Source: Ptychodera flava
Lineage: Eukaryota > Hemichordata > Enteropneusta > Ptychoderidae
Assembly: GCF_041260155.1 (NCBI RefSeq)
Contig: NC_091944.1
Coordinates: forward strand, 19,806,772 to 19,870,771
DNA length: 64,000 nucleotides
Reading direction: 5' to 3'
Below are positions 36,136-47,159 of the stretch, in pieces (position 1 is the first letter of the stretch; each line of letters opens with the position of its first letter). The notes under the pieces were generated by a model, which saw only the letters and a program-made list of their open reading frames with translations, made no database searches and was not told the origin of the DNA. The position numbers and the translations under genes were made by a program.

Positions 36136-38366
36136 CTGTTTCGTACGGGATGGCATGTGGAGAAGACGGCAGGATACCAAGACGGAACGACTTTTTATTG
36201 TGAAAAGTGCCGCCCGTCGAGAACCATTCCTATCTACTTTCACAACCTCAAGGGATACGATGGTTCTTTTATTTTGAAAGAATTACATGAAATAGATGAT
36301 GGTCCCGGACAAGAGCCAAATATAATAGCTAAGACGAGCAATGGTGGAATTATGGGCCTCTCGAAAACATTTATTTTTCACGCCTCAATTGTTGTTGATG
36401 GAGGGGGGAGGGAGATAAAGAAACGTTTCTTTTCTATAAAGTTTATGGACAGTGCTCAGCTGATGATGGGGTCATTGGCGAAGTTGGCAAAAACTGTGCC
36501 GGAGGATGGGTGGACGGTACCACTTTCGTACCCGGACATTCAAAGGGCGAAAGGTTTCTTTCCGTACGAATATTTAGATCTCTCCAGAGCGATTGGAAGA
36601 AGAGGAGCTACCACCGAGACACAAATTTTATAGCGAATTGACGGAAGAGGGGATTTCAGAGTCTGATCACGAACATGCATTGCGAGTATGGGACGAAGTT
36701 GGATGTAAGACGATTCGTGATTATATGGAATTCTATTGTGAGACCGACGTTCTCCTTCTTGCAAATATATTCGAAAATTTCCGTGACACATGTTTAGAAG
36801 CGTACAAGTTAGATCCAGCCCACTACATGTCAGCGCCCGGTTTGACATGGGATGCTATGTTACTTTATACAGGTAATAAGTTTGAGCTCATTCAAGATGC
36901 TGAGCAGATGAATTTCATACAGAGGGGAATTAGAGGCGGTATCAGCCAGTGTAATATTCATTATTTACAGACAAATCATCCGGCTTATGCAACAGATGAG
37001 CCTGGCGGAGCTGGGGCCGCTGGTGGGAACTGGGATCCGGAGAAGCCGGTGACCGAAATAAAATATCTCGATGCTAATAATCTTTACGGCTGGGCAATGA
37101 GTCAGGCAATGCCTACGGGCGGACTTCATTGGATGACGATGGAAGAATTGTTAGAATGGTCTGCTCAGAATGACGGAGCAGGATTTGATTGGGGACCCGG
37201 CGCCACCTTTCCACCAAGTTTTCTAGAAGTAGATCTAGAATATCCGGCCGAATTACATAATGAACACAGCGATTTGCCACTTGCGCCGCATCACTTCGAA
37301 TTTCCTGATAGGCAGGGTACTCGACTGATTACAAGTGTGTTGGACAGAGAGAGATACATCTTACACTACAAGTTGCTTGAATTCTATCTTCGGATGGGAA
37401 TGCGACTGACAAAGGTGCATCGGGTGCTTGCCTTTTTGAAGAGAGGGCGTGTCTCAAACAATATATTGCCTTTAACACTGAAATGAGGACAAAGGGAAAG
37501 ACAGATTTTGAAAAGAATTTCTATAAGTTGATGAATAATGCAATGTTCGGCAAGACAATAGAAGACGTTCGAAAGTACAGAGATTTTAGATTTGTTTCGG
37601 GTAGGAACGGTTCCGGCCATAAAAAGATTCAGAAGTATAATCCAAAGTTGAAACATATAACTACCATAACTTCCGAAGAGGATGGAGATTCCTGCGACAG
37701 TGCTCTCCTGGAACTGAAAAGGGATCGATATGAATATAAAAAGCCAGTTTTCATTGGCGCGGCGGTGCTTGAACTTTCTAAGCTGCTAATGTATGAGACG
37801 CATTACAATTACTTTCGGACCCAGTTCCCTGGAATACGATTAGCCTACATGGATACTGACAGTTTTGTTTACAGTGTACCGATCCCGGATCCGGACGTAA
37901 CTTTCAATGATATAGTCCGAGAAGATGTTGAAAAGAATGGTGAGAAGTCTATATATGATACTAGTGGGATGAGTGGGCCCAACTTTCCGAAGATTAATAA
38001 AAAAGTGATAGGTAAATTTAAAGATGAGTTGAATGGTGAACCTATTCTTGATTTTGTCGGCATACGCTCGAAAGTGTATGCTTTTCGAACTCCCGTTTCC
38101 GAGACGAAAAAAAATAAAGGGGTGAAAGATGTTTGTGTTAGAAAACATTTGAAATTTGAAGACTATTATGATCTGTTTAAAACTGGGAATAAGCCGGAGC
38201 CGGCACAATTTGTACAGTTTGTACGGAAAAAGGCTGGAGAAATCCGTAGTGAAAAGCGTAGTAAAATCATGATGGCGCCAAATGATATCAAACGTGTGCA
38301 GTTATACAATCTGGACACGGGCGAATGGCTGGCAGAAACACGACCGATAGGAATGACGGATCATGG

Positions 38367-39642
38367 TTAAAATTGAAAAGACTTTAATCTACTATTTTCA
38401 ACAGTGACCTGAGCATCGCTAATAACATAAACGTGAGCAAATATATTGTCATCGCGAGCGTCGTCGCCAACCTTAACTGAGGTGTCTTTCTTCAGAATTT
38501 CAAGTTGAATTCCGTCCTTTGTGTTCATTACTCTAAGACCATTTCCATGAAATTCAATATCTTTAAAACTACGCAGATCGATAAACAGACAGAATTTATT
38601 CTTCAAATAATCGACCTCATCTATATCAATTTCACACCAATCTTTATCTTCAGCAAAATACCGTCGCACCTCTCGCCAAAATTGTCTTGGTATCATCTTC
38701 TGAGCGTACACTTTATTTGCAATGCCTTCAATCATTACAGACACAGATTCAATGGATGGGTTAAAGAAAAGTTCACTGTTCAGTTCTGTCTGATTCTGAT
38801 TTTTTAGTGAAGAGTAATAAGATACCTCTAATGCTACGTCGTGGCACATTTATATTTTCATTGATAACCGTGGTTCGATTCTTTGAATGGGATTATTCTA
38901 AAATAATGTATATGCTCGTAGAGAAAACTTTTCCCACTGTTGTAATAACCAGCAGTATCTATCGCGAGTTTGGGGTCAGAAATTGTTTCGTATTCCATTT
39001 GAATGTTTTTTAATTTATAATTGGCTGTAACAACATTATTACTGACAAGTAATTGGGAGGCGGGTGCCAACGTAATTTCCCATTCAATATGACTCCCTAA
39101 CGCTGTGGATATGCAACTCCATGGCCTGTTATGAGGGGGTGAGTGAGACGAATAGCATATTTTGTTTTATATGTGTCGAAAAGTAAAATATCGTCCCATT
39201 TTGAAAGCCTGTCGGCATTTGCATCGGCCGCGCCACTTCTCAATTTTCTTAGATTTTCATTCTGAATTCCGTACAGTGTCATGTTCGTTCTCTCCTTTTT
39301 ATGTTTGAAGAGATCGCGATAACATTCAATAGAGGTTATATTTATTCAAATTGAAAAGTGCCTGCCCCTCAAATGTGAGAACCATACGCTCCACCAAATT
39401 TTTTGCAACATTTTGTACTACTCGGTTATCTTCATGTCCCGTTACTTCGAGATCAAAAACCAGGTCGAAAGTGTTGGAACTAGTACTACTCCGCTTTCTA
39501 ACTTCGGACATCGTATGATAAGTGTCTGGCCTGGATCTGCCTCACTTGGATTATGGGCAATCACATGATGAGTTCTTTCTGACTTCGTTCCATTCGGTAT
39601 TCGGTTGGTGAAAGTCGGTAATAATGATCTATCGTACCCCAT
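38367..39642 (-). pseudogene. Polinton double-jelly-roll capsid-like region
   Basis: Starts MGYDRSLLPTFTNRIPNG. Recognisable blocks follow: FDLVFDLEVTGHEDN with NVAKNLVERMVLTFEGQALF (first jelly roll), LAPASQLLVSNNVVTANYKL, FLYEHIHYFR, and near the C terminus IEGIANKVYAQKMIPRQFW, FCLFIDLRS and HVYVISDAQVTVEN. This order is that of a large conserved Polinton protein I take to be the major capsid protein. It is converging and slightly overlapping with the polymerase region and has several breaks. Confidence 0.6.
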
Positions 39643-39734
39643 TTTTGTGTAATGTATATAGTAGAAGAAAAAAAGAAAATTAATCACATCTTAAGTTTCA
39701 CTTCGTGTATATAATAACTTAGAAAGAAAATCAA

Positions 39735-40088
39735 TCACATCTTTACATAAATATTTCCGTCTGCCTGAAAGATAAATCGATTGCCTGTGTCGCGAATCAA
39801 TCGAAGAACCCAATATTCTTGTAAATGTTGGACTTCCATTTCATCATTGTCAATCTCCTGAAAGACGTTTATGAATTCTAGTCGCTTAAAGAAGTTAGTC
39901 TTTTGACATTCCTTCACGAAAGCTAAAATGTTATGATACAGATTATCATCTTTGAGTCGGACACCTGGATTTGCTCGAAGGATATGGCGATTTACCCGCC
40001 GAAGTTTGCACCATTCCAATTCGACAGAGAAACCAAACAGGTCTTTATTTTTAGAAAGAAACTTTGCAATATTCTTTTCACCAAACAT
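39735..40088 (-). CDS. Polinton ORF of unknown function (117 aa)
   Basis: Open frame from MFGEKNIAKFLSKNKDLFG to the stop, helical and charged, ending QADGNIYVKM. It lies between the capsid-like region and the 424 aa membrane protein on the same strand, with a TATA-like ATATTAG just 5'. Not recognised. Confidence 0.5.
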   Translation of the reverse strand: MFGEKNIAKFLSKNKDLFGFSVELEWCKLRRVNRHILRANPGVRLKDDNLYHNILAFVKECQKTNFFKRLEFINVFQEIDNDEMEVQHLQEYWVLRLIRDTGNRFIFQADGNIYVKM

Positions 40089-40101
40089 GCGTGGCCATAT
40101 A

Positions 40102-41376
40102 TTAGTACATAATTTTATTTATAATGACTAATGTTAAACCAGTTAAAAATATCCATAGCTGTTCTCCAACAAATCCGACAACCGATCCTGCTGTTTTTAA
40201 TAGAAAACTGACAAGGGAGCCGATTAAACCTGGTATTGCAGCAGCACTTTTTGCGGCCAAGGTTTTTAACCATTCGCCAAATTGCTTTACAATTTCTTTC
40301 GCTTTTGTATATACTTTGGGCGGACCTGAACCACCTGTGTTTGCTCCAGTTCCTGCTCCCCCTCCTCCTCCTCCTCTAGTCACAGCCAGGGCAATTGTTG
40401 ATATTGTCATTCCAAGGGCAGTCAGTATTGCAGCGATTGTAATACCATTTCGTTTAAATAACTCTGTCAGCTTCAGCCTGAGTGACAATTCTGGATCGGA
40501 AATTACATCACGAAGAGACCTAGTCGTAGCCAGACTTTCACGTGCCTCACTGATCTTACCATGTTCGTATTCAATTCGTTCAACAATTTTAGCTTCTCTT
40601 GTTATGAGTTCAGCTAGTAGTTTCTTGGCTTTTTCTTTTCCTTGGGTGTGATCTTCAGGAATTTCCTTTAACTGTTTTTCAACTTCTCTTTTCTCTAGCC
40701 TTATTTTAACTTTTTCATTGTTAAGCTCGCCAAGACGCATATTCGCAATCCTTAATTCATCATTAATAGCTCTATATTCTGGGTTTAGATTGTTCCATTG
40801 TTCGATTTTATTTTCAAAAGCTTGTATTTTATCTGCATTACCAGAAGCATCTTGCCGTAAGAATGTCAGTTCATCTTTGTATATACCCATGTCTTCTGGC
40901 GTCATCTTCTCAGTCGGTATTTTATCGGTTATCACATCTTCAGAATGCAATTCACGACTCACATTTTCGGGCTCTCTATATTTATATACTTTATTTACAA
41001 ATTCAGAACCTCCTTTTAAGTTTTTTAATGTGGATTTCTCTAAAAATCTACTTCCTTTATCTGTTGTAACTCTGATTTCTTTATAATACAGATCATTATC
41101 AATAATCTTAGCATTTATAATCAATTCGTTTCGTGCATACGGATTAGTAATCTTATATTTGTCTAAGAGTCGTTCAGCCATTTGCTTTGTAATTTCTACT
41201 CTCTGTTTAATCGTACGATCTACATGCGGACTATCGCTTGAGCTAGCAAGGAAAGGATCAGCTTCTGCAAGGGCATTATCATCGTCTATAAAGAATGTTT
41301 CAGCAGTAGCGTCATCGTCATTTAAATTTGCATCATCGAAATCCTGGAGTGGTATATCTTCTCCTCCTTCTGCCAT
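40102..41376 (-). CDS. Polinton conserved membrane/coiled-coil protein (424 aa)
   Basis: Starts MAEGGEDIPLQDFDD. An acidic head is followed by a long coiled coil (about residues 165-285; ELNNEKVKIRLEKREVEKQL). Next come LRLKLTELFKRNGITIAAIL with a membrane segment, a glycine-rich linker, an amphipathic part (KQFGEWLKTLAAKSAAAIPG) and C-terminal membrane helices. This build recurs in animal Polintons. A membrane-acting virion protein is an inference. The frame is open and looks whole. Confidence 0.65.
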   Translation of the reverse strand: MAEGGEDIPLQDFDDANLNDDDATAETFFIDDDNALAEADPFLASSSDSPHVDRTIKQRVEITKQMAERLLDKYKITNPYARNELIINAKIIDNDLYYKEIRVTTDKGSRFLEKSTLKNLKGGSEFVNKVYKYREPENVSRELHSEDVITDKIPTEKMTPEDMGIYKDELTFLRQDASGNADKIQAFENKIEQWNNLNPEYRAINDELRIANMRLGELNNEKVKIRLEKREVEKQLKEIPEDHTQGKEKAKKLLAELITREAKIVERIEYEHGKISEARESLATTRSLRDVISDPELSLRLKLTELFKRNGITIAAILTALGMTISTIALAVTRGGGGGGAGTGANTGGSGPPKVYTKAKEIVKQFGEWLKTLAAKSAAAIPGLIGSLVSFLLKTAGSVVGFVGEQLWIFLTGLTLVIINKIMY

Positions 41377-41433
41377 ATTGTATTTCTATATTACTACAAT
41401 TATTTTTTATCATCCCTTACATATACAGTAAAA

Positions 41434-41880
41434 ATGCACATCTCAGTTGTTGAAAGCGTTGAACAATTGGCTGATTACATAGAAAGAACAAGTGCTGCAT
41501 ATCGACGAAGTTATAAATTAATGGGTCGAATTGATATGGCTCTTAATATTACTAAAGGAATTCTTGTAAGTTCTGCTGTAATAGCAGCAATTCCGACAGT
41601 TCCAGTTCTTTTAGCTCTAACTCCTATACCAGGTGTTATTATTGATGTGGTACAAGGAAAAACGGGTGTAGCAAAGAGACGAGAGAAATATAAACATTAT
41701 TATGTGCAATATAAACAGCTGCTTACACAAATACAAGAAAAAGGTGCAACAACAGAAAACGGGTCAGAACTTATTCAGGACATATTTCATCAGGCGCTAG
41801 AAATTCAAAAACAAGAAGGATTTAGTCCACCTCTGGAAAGATACCTAAGACATTATGGATTGAATGGATATGAAAGTTAG
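41434..41880 (+). CDS. Polinton conserved small membrane protein (148 aa)
   Basis: MHISVVESVEQLADYIERTS begins a helical domain. Two hydrophobic stretches (ILVSSAVIAAIPTVPVLLA and the following IPGVIIDVV) are followed by a basic helix (KRREKYKHYYVQYKQLL). The stop lies at the inner border of the right terminal repeat. The function is unknown; the frame is open. Confidence 0.55.
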   Translation: MHISVVESVEQLADYIERTSAAYRRSYKLMGRIDMALNITKGILVSSAVIAAIPTVPVLLALTPIPGVIIDVVQGKTGVAKRREKYKHYYVQYKQLLTQIQEKGATTENGSELIQDIFHQALEIQKQEGFSPPLERYLRHYGLNGYES

Positions 41881-42477
41881 ATTCAGAAAAAATTCTGTAG
41901 AAAATGTTTCTGAAAACTGTAGACTTTCAGACCTCTGAAACCACGTGACAAGTTGCTAAGCAACTGGAAGGGTATTGCGAAAGTGGTATTGCGAAAGTCC
42001 TGGAAAGCCCCTGCTGAAAACGTCCCGATAGGTGTATTAAGGCAACAGTGTTCTGGTAGGGACTAAAATAGGTGAAAATCTCGTTCCGATAGGCGTAGGA
42101 AAAACGTAGTAAATTCACACAACTAGAAAACGAGTATATACTTACATCCACCTCCAGAATGGACACTGGAACGGTGCAGAGCTGCAGCACAGTCAGAATC
42201 TATCTAGCAAATGATCCGAGAATAGAATATCGTTCCGTTTTGCCCAGTGGGGGTGAGTCATAGCGCATTGCGCAAGTCTCATTCAGGACCTGACTCAGCA
42301 GGGAATTTCCCCGCTGAGTTCAGGACAATGCACTGCTGCGCAAGCTGTTGCGCATGAGTTCATATATAGGTCAGGGTCATACCTGAGCTACATGGATGGT
42401 GAGTAGTGTTCTGGGGAGGTGTGAGAAGATTTTGTAACTTTTTTAGGTAGTGTCTCAGAAATAAAGTTATCCTTACT
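41881..42477. repeat. Polinton right terminal inverted repeat
   Basis: Inverted copy of 21,092-21,711. The block GGGAATTTCCCCGCTGAGTT (42,301-42,320) is matched exactly in inverted form near 21,257. The element ends CCTTACT. Confidence 0.85.
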
Positions 42478-42483
42478 ATTTAT
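42478..42483. repeat. Target site duplication ATTTAT (right)
   Basis: Identical to 21,086-21,091. Joining the outer flanks restores one tandem-repeat unit. Confidence 0.85.
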
Positions 42484-43010
42484 AGACGTTTGATAATTAA
42501 TATAAATGTACTTGATTAGCATAGCGTGGTTATGAGTGTACATGTGTACGAGAAATTAAATTTTGGAATTTCGCCGAAAATGTTGATTCACTATACATGG
42601 TAGTCTTGACAAAACTTAGAATGATTTTTTCCAATATAAAACTAGTAATTTATGTCCATTTATAGACATTTGATAACAGTGTGGATACAAGTGCAGAAGG
42701 TGTACAAGAAATATTTGATTTTGGAATGTTACCGAAAATGTTTATCCTCTATACATGGGAGTCTATGAGAAAACTATAAATACTATTTTCAACACTAAAC
42801 TAACTAAATCTGTGCTTTTGTAAGTCTTTGACAATTGATACAAATGTGCTTGATTCAAATAGGGTGTTTGAAAGTTCAGATGTGGACAACAAATGTGATA
42901 TTAGAATTTCACTCAAAATTATCATTCCACTTCTCGTAGTAGTCTACAGGTAAACAATTAAATATTTTCCCTGACAAACCATGCTGTATCTGCAATATGT
43001 AAGTATATAT
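42484..43010. repeat. Degenerate tandem repeat, right part of split array
   Basis: About three units with a period of about 160-180 bp. ACATGGTAGTCT at 42,595, ACATGGGAGTCT at 42,753 and GTAGTAGTCTACAGG near 42,937 mark the same point of the unit. TTTGATAA and GTGTACGAGAAAT also recur. Confidence 0.7.
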
Positions 43011-43374
43011 ATAAGTATATCATATTCGTGTTTTTATGTGCCAGAGTTGGCATAGTATATTCATCAAATAACTACAAGTCACTCTGTACATTTTTCGAAC
43101 TTCCGCTGTTACAGGAGCGTAAACATTTTTAAAATATGACTTCCTTTTATAAGTGTATGTTTTCTTTATACAATTGCCCTGAAATTTTAAGAGAATATCG
43201 CTCTGCTTTTCACACCAACAGTATCTAAGAATAATTTGCACTCGTTTGCATTCCTACAACGATCAATGAAATTTTAAATACAATCCTACCGAATCAGACT
43301 TTTGATATTTTTAATTGAAGCTATGGCAAAGTCCGCAGATTTTTATTTAACTCTGATTCGTCTTAATTTTGCAC

Positions 43375-43520
43375 CTTTTGTTCCTCCTTTTTGTCAGTTT
43401 TCTGTTATTTGTGTCCTGGTTCTATGTTTTGTACTGTATTTTTTTATATTCTTTTTGCTGGAACAATAATTGGGCGCAAGCTCGCTTTTCTAGTCAAATA
43501 AAATAAAAAATAAAAGATAA
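43375..43520 (+). repeat. Possible 3' end of a non-LTR retroelement
   Basis: A pyrimidine-rich stretch ends with TTGGGCGCAAGCTCGC, then CTTTTCTAGTCAAATAAAA and an A-rich (AATAAA) tail. This is typical of LINE 3' ends. No coding part was found upstream. Confidence 0.4.
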
Positions 43521-43880
43521 TTGAAATTCAAAATGACCACCATCCCCGTGTTAAGTCTATGGGGAAAATATAATTTTCGGTTTTCTAAAAACTAGAACGG
43601 CAGTATTTTTAAATTTCTGCACAAGGAATCTTTAAACCACTCTCTCTAGGATAACAATCAAGGATTGTCCATAAATATTAGAGATTAAACAAAAATACTT
43701 ACCGGAACTCAATTTAAAATGGCCACTATTACCTATACGTTGACTCTGTGAGGCATATTGAAGTTTCGATTTTCACAATAACTAGGTCGTAAATATGTCA
43801 TCAAGTCTACAGACTCAAAACTGAGTGGGCAAGGAAAGTATCGCGAAAAAATTAAGTCTTTCTGCTGCCCATAATTTTAA
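43521..43880. mobile_element. TTAA MITE family B, heavily worn copy (inverted)
   Basis: It shares ATTCAAAATG, CACCATCCCCGTGTTAA and CTATGGGGAAAAT-like words with the 48,713-49,068 copy, and appears partly duplicated. Terminal repeats are not clear. Confidence 0.4.
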
Positions 43881-46828
43881 ATCAGTAAATCAAAGGCATC
43901 AGTAAAATGTTATTTTCTTTTCATCAACGGATCTAGTTTAAACCTTTTTTTAGGAAAACGGGACATCAAAACTTTTCATTACCAGTTACAATTTCGACAA
44001 ATTCAGGTGAAAGCTGAAGTGAGTTGCCCACAAAATATCATCACGGAGCCTGGGTCATGGAGGTTCTCTCTATTGGTTGCTTTCGTTTTTTCTTGATTGA
44101 CGCCCTCTGTCACTCAGCGCTCCAAATTGGCGTGTAGTACCCAAGGGTCTAAGAGCAGACCTGTAACTTGGAAGTCAGTGCTTTTGATACATGATAACCA
44201 ATATCTAAAAACACTGATACATCAAACTATTATATAACTTAACTTTCAATACCTGATGCCTCGAAATGCTGCTTCTACGTCAACAAAGGTTTAATACACT
44301 CAGATCAGCTAGGTGGTCCTTTTACATATTGCTTTTGTATCGTAGAACCAATGGTATACAGTACTGATTATGGAATTTATGTATAAATAAAATGTTTCAT
44401 TACATTCAGTATTTACTATCAATGAATTCCCCCTGGGCAGGAGTGAGGGGCAATGGGGGAAACTGATCGCAAATCGCATCCGAGGACAGGGGTCTTTGAT
44501 TGCCACGATACGCACGGTGCGTAGGATTTTGACGAATAAGTCCTGAATTATCTACATGTAGCCTATATTTTCCTCTACCTTTAACGTGTTTGACATATTT
44601 TTGTAGCCTGTGGACGGAAGGGGGATTTGACATGGCTTGGAAAAATGTTAAATTACCTCTCCTTATAGGCATGCAGAGAACCACCCCCTTTATAGTAAAA
44701 TATTGATAGGTGCATAACATGGGAATTTAGTACGAATTAGTCAGAAGATTTTTTCCTAACTTTTTGCTTTGAAATTTTTTTTTTCTGTTCTTGTCCGCCC
44801 CCTCCCAAGATCCAATGGTCCATCCCTTACAGAGCTTTATGCGCAAACTGTGAGTATGGACACTAGTTTGCAAAATAACAAAATAAAATAAGAAAGCAAA
44901 AAATTATAATTCTGACAGTTAAAAGAAATTTAGCACATCATGACTGACTTGGAAAAAAAAATTCAAAAATTTACAATAGTAAAAAAAAATCACAATCTGA
45001 TTGTGACCACCCCAACCTCCCAAGATCTAATGGTCCGTCCCTTAGCTGTAACATTTTTGTTTTCCATCATTTGTGATCTGTTGTGTGTACAAATTCTTGC
45101 CGTACTGCTAAAATCCTTGCATAGTATTCAATTTGTCAACACTGTCTGTCTGTGTCTCATGTCTGGTGTTATACTGGACAAGGGTTTTTTGTCAGAAGCA
45201 GAATTCAAGTTTTGTCAAAAGTAATATCATTTATTGTAAGCAGTGCAAGGTGTTTGTAAGATAGACACCTCTATGTGATAACGCTCTGGAGAGAATGGGA
45301 AGAATATGCAGTTGTTTTCTGTAACAAATACAGGAAGAAATCATGACAGGGGAATATTATCAAATCGTACAGCTCTTCTTCCTGTAATGGCATTTTCTAT
45401 TCCGTGAATTGTCTTTTATAGGATGTCATCACTCCAGTTTGGGATGATCCCTCAAATTTTATTGGCTTTGAAACCTGGTTGTCTTTATTTTTAAGTATTA
45501 TAAATATATGAAATATGATGAAAAATTGGTAAAAACAAACTCTTTTCACTCAAGAACAAACACTGAACAGAAATTTACATCTACATTATGATTGGCTGAT
45601 TAAAATTGGATGTGATTGTAATTCCAAAAGACTGAACAATCAGACATTGGTTTCTTATTATCCTTTATTTTGTATCAAAGTGTAATAAAAGTACACGGAA
45701 TTCATTTGCTGTACTTCAAAATAATACAAAAGGTGTGATTTATACCAACCACATCATCTGACAATTACATCAGAATTTTCCATCGCATGTTTGAAAACAC
45801 CAATGCAGAATGTGACATTGGGTATGCATGCAGATTAATGAGATGAGTACGAATGAAAACTTGGGTATATAATCAAGTTAAATAATTATTGATCTGAGGA
45901 TAATAAAATGCTGCAGCTTTATACGGTGTTTTTTGGTTCTGGTATTACAGCGGCATTCTGTTTACCCACATAATCAGATGGGCCCAATCTTGTTTGACCC
46001 TTTGAGCGACAACGTCAACTTTTAGTTGTTTTTATAAAATATACCCTAGTCAATTTTTTCAGATTTTTGCCAAAATTTTGATAAAAAACTGTAGTCAATG
46101 AAATGTTATGATCCTTTGGTCCAAAATCATTCCAAAAATTAAAGAAAAATTTGGGATTGAAAATTCATAGAGATTGGTAAAATGTTGCACTGAAATTTTA
46201 GTGGGAAAAATTACAGCACTCAAAGGGTTAAAGTACATTTCAACACTGGAGTGTAAAACAGAGCAACATAACTGCCTCAATGTTACAGCAGACCGTTTTG
46301 TGTATATTGTTTTGACGTTTTAACATTTCCTGTCTACCATTTTCAAGCCAACAGCTAACTTTTTGACGGCCCCCCCCCTTTATTTGCTAAGGTCAAGCTA
46401 ACGTGAAAAGAGTCACACACAAGGAAATTCGAGAACATTGTGCATATAAATGAGAAATGGGTAACATGGATCAAACCGTTCCAGGTACGAGTGTATGCAA
46501 TGGTTATTGAGTTATTGGTCGCAGTGTGTGTACAGTATCAATTTTGTCAGCTTGGTCCTTGATAAGGGCTGTGTACGGACATACGGAACCATGCAGACAC
46601 AGTCTGATGTGTATCTTCCAGCCAATCACGGTTGTTCATTCGGTGGAAGAACCCCTATACATATATTATCTATGACCTGGCTTGACATTTATTATCTATA
46701 ATCTTGAGTGACATATATTAGCTATGATCTCACCTGACAGCATGGCAGGTTGTTATGTCTGATCATGCAATCCACGCTCAAGAGGAAGAAAACTGAATAC
46801 TAAAACTTCATACTCACTTAGATCTAAA
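43881..46828. other. Spacer, no gene supported
   Basis: Short ORFs only. A direct repeat pair (TCCCAAGATCCAATGGTCC near 44,807 and CTCCCAAGATCTAATGGTCC near 45,017) is the one structure noted. Confidence 0.5.
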
Positions 46829-47159
46829 TTAAAGGGCAGTAGTTGTAACTTCGGATGAAATTATCGCCATTTTTAAGGTCAATAACAGTTTCTTCTTTCT
46901 CAAAGCATGCTGAGATACGTGGTATTCAGCTTGTCAACTCAGCCTGTACATGTGTAAACTGAATTGTTATTGTTGACAAATGAATTCTGGTATGTACTTG
47001 AATTCAAATGTAAACAATAACAGTGCACTCTACATGAATATGTGTTGACAATGTAAATAGGCATTTAACATGATTTATAGGAGAGTACATCAAGAAATTG
47101 CGATGGACATACGAAACAAAAATGGGGGAAATCATCAATGTTACGGCTACTGTTCCTTA
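46829..47159. mobile_element. TTAA MITE family A, copy 2 (inverted)
   Basis: TTAA-AGGGCAGTAGTTGTAAC at the left, and the right end is the inverted form (GTTACGGCTACTGTTCCTTA). The interior TATTCAGCTTGTCAACTC is the reverse complement of the family A core at about 9,177. About 330 bp, non-coding. Confidence 0.6.

Larger units (their letters stand above)
32405..36140. mobile_element. 3.7 kb element nested in the Polinton polymerase region
   Basis: Polymerase-type sequence stops near 32,404 and resumes near 36,145. The stretch between has no polymerase or transposase-like ORF. Both borders carry clusters of a palindrome of the type GTGGTATGTTTACCAC: about five copies at 32,405-32,610 and four at 35,940-36,135. 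The exact ends and any target duplication could not be fixed. It looks like a non-autonomous DNA transposon of unknown superfamily, younger than its host element. Confidence 0.7.
30773..38370 (+). pseudogene. Polinton family B DNA polymerase region (protein-primed), interrupted
   Basis: The N-terminal region has a CFQYAVVASL block and a zinc-finger-like CTVCGKGFAS segment. The exonuclease domain starts YADTEAI (Exo I). Further on are IPIYFHNLKGYDGSFIL, motif A YLDANNLYGWAMS, motif B KLMNNAMFGKT and motif C YMDTDSF, as in protein-primed polymerases of Polintons and adenoviruses. The nested element at about 32,405-36,140 splits the exonuclease domain. The region has several further breaks and cannot encode a whole enzyme as it stands. 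Confidence 0.92.
21092..42477. mobile_element. Polinton/Maverick fossil
   Basis: About 21.4 kb, starting AG and ending CT, bounded by a perfect 6 bp duplication and about 600 bp terminal inverted repeats. It carries the hallmark set: protein-primed family B DNA polymerase, retroviral-type integrase, A32-type packaging ATPase and capsid-like genes, with many small conserved Polinton proteins. The outermost 190 bp of the two terminal repeats differ at only a couple of bases and one short gap, while inner parts differ more. With the intact target duplication this suggests a young to middle-aged insertion. It is broken in about ten places and carries one nested insertion in the polymerase region. 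Confidence 0.95.
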
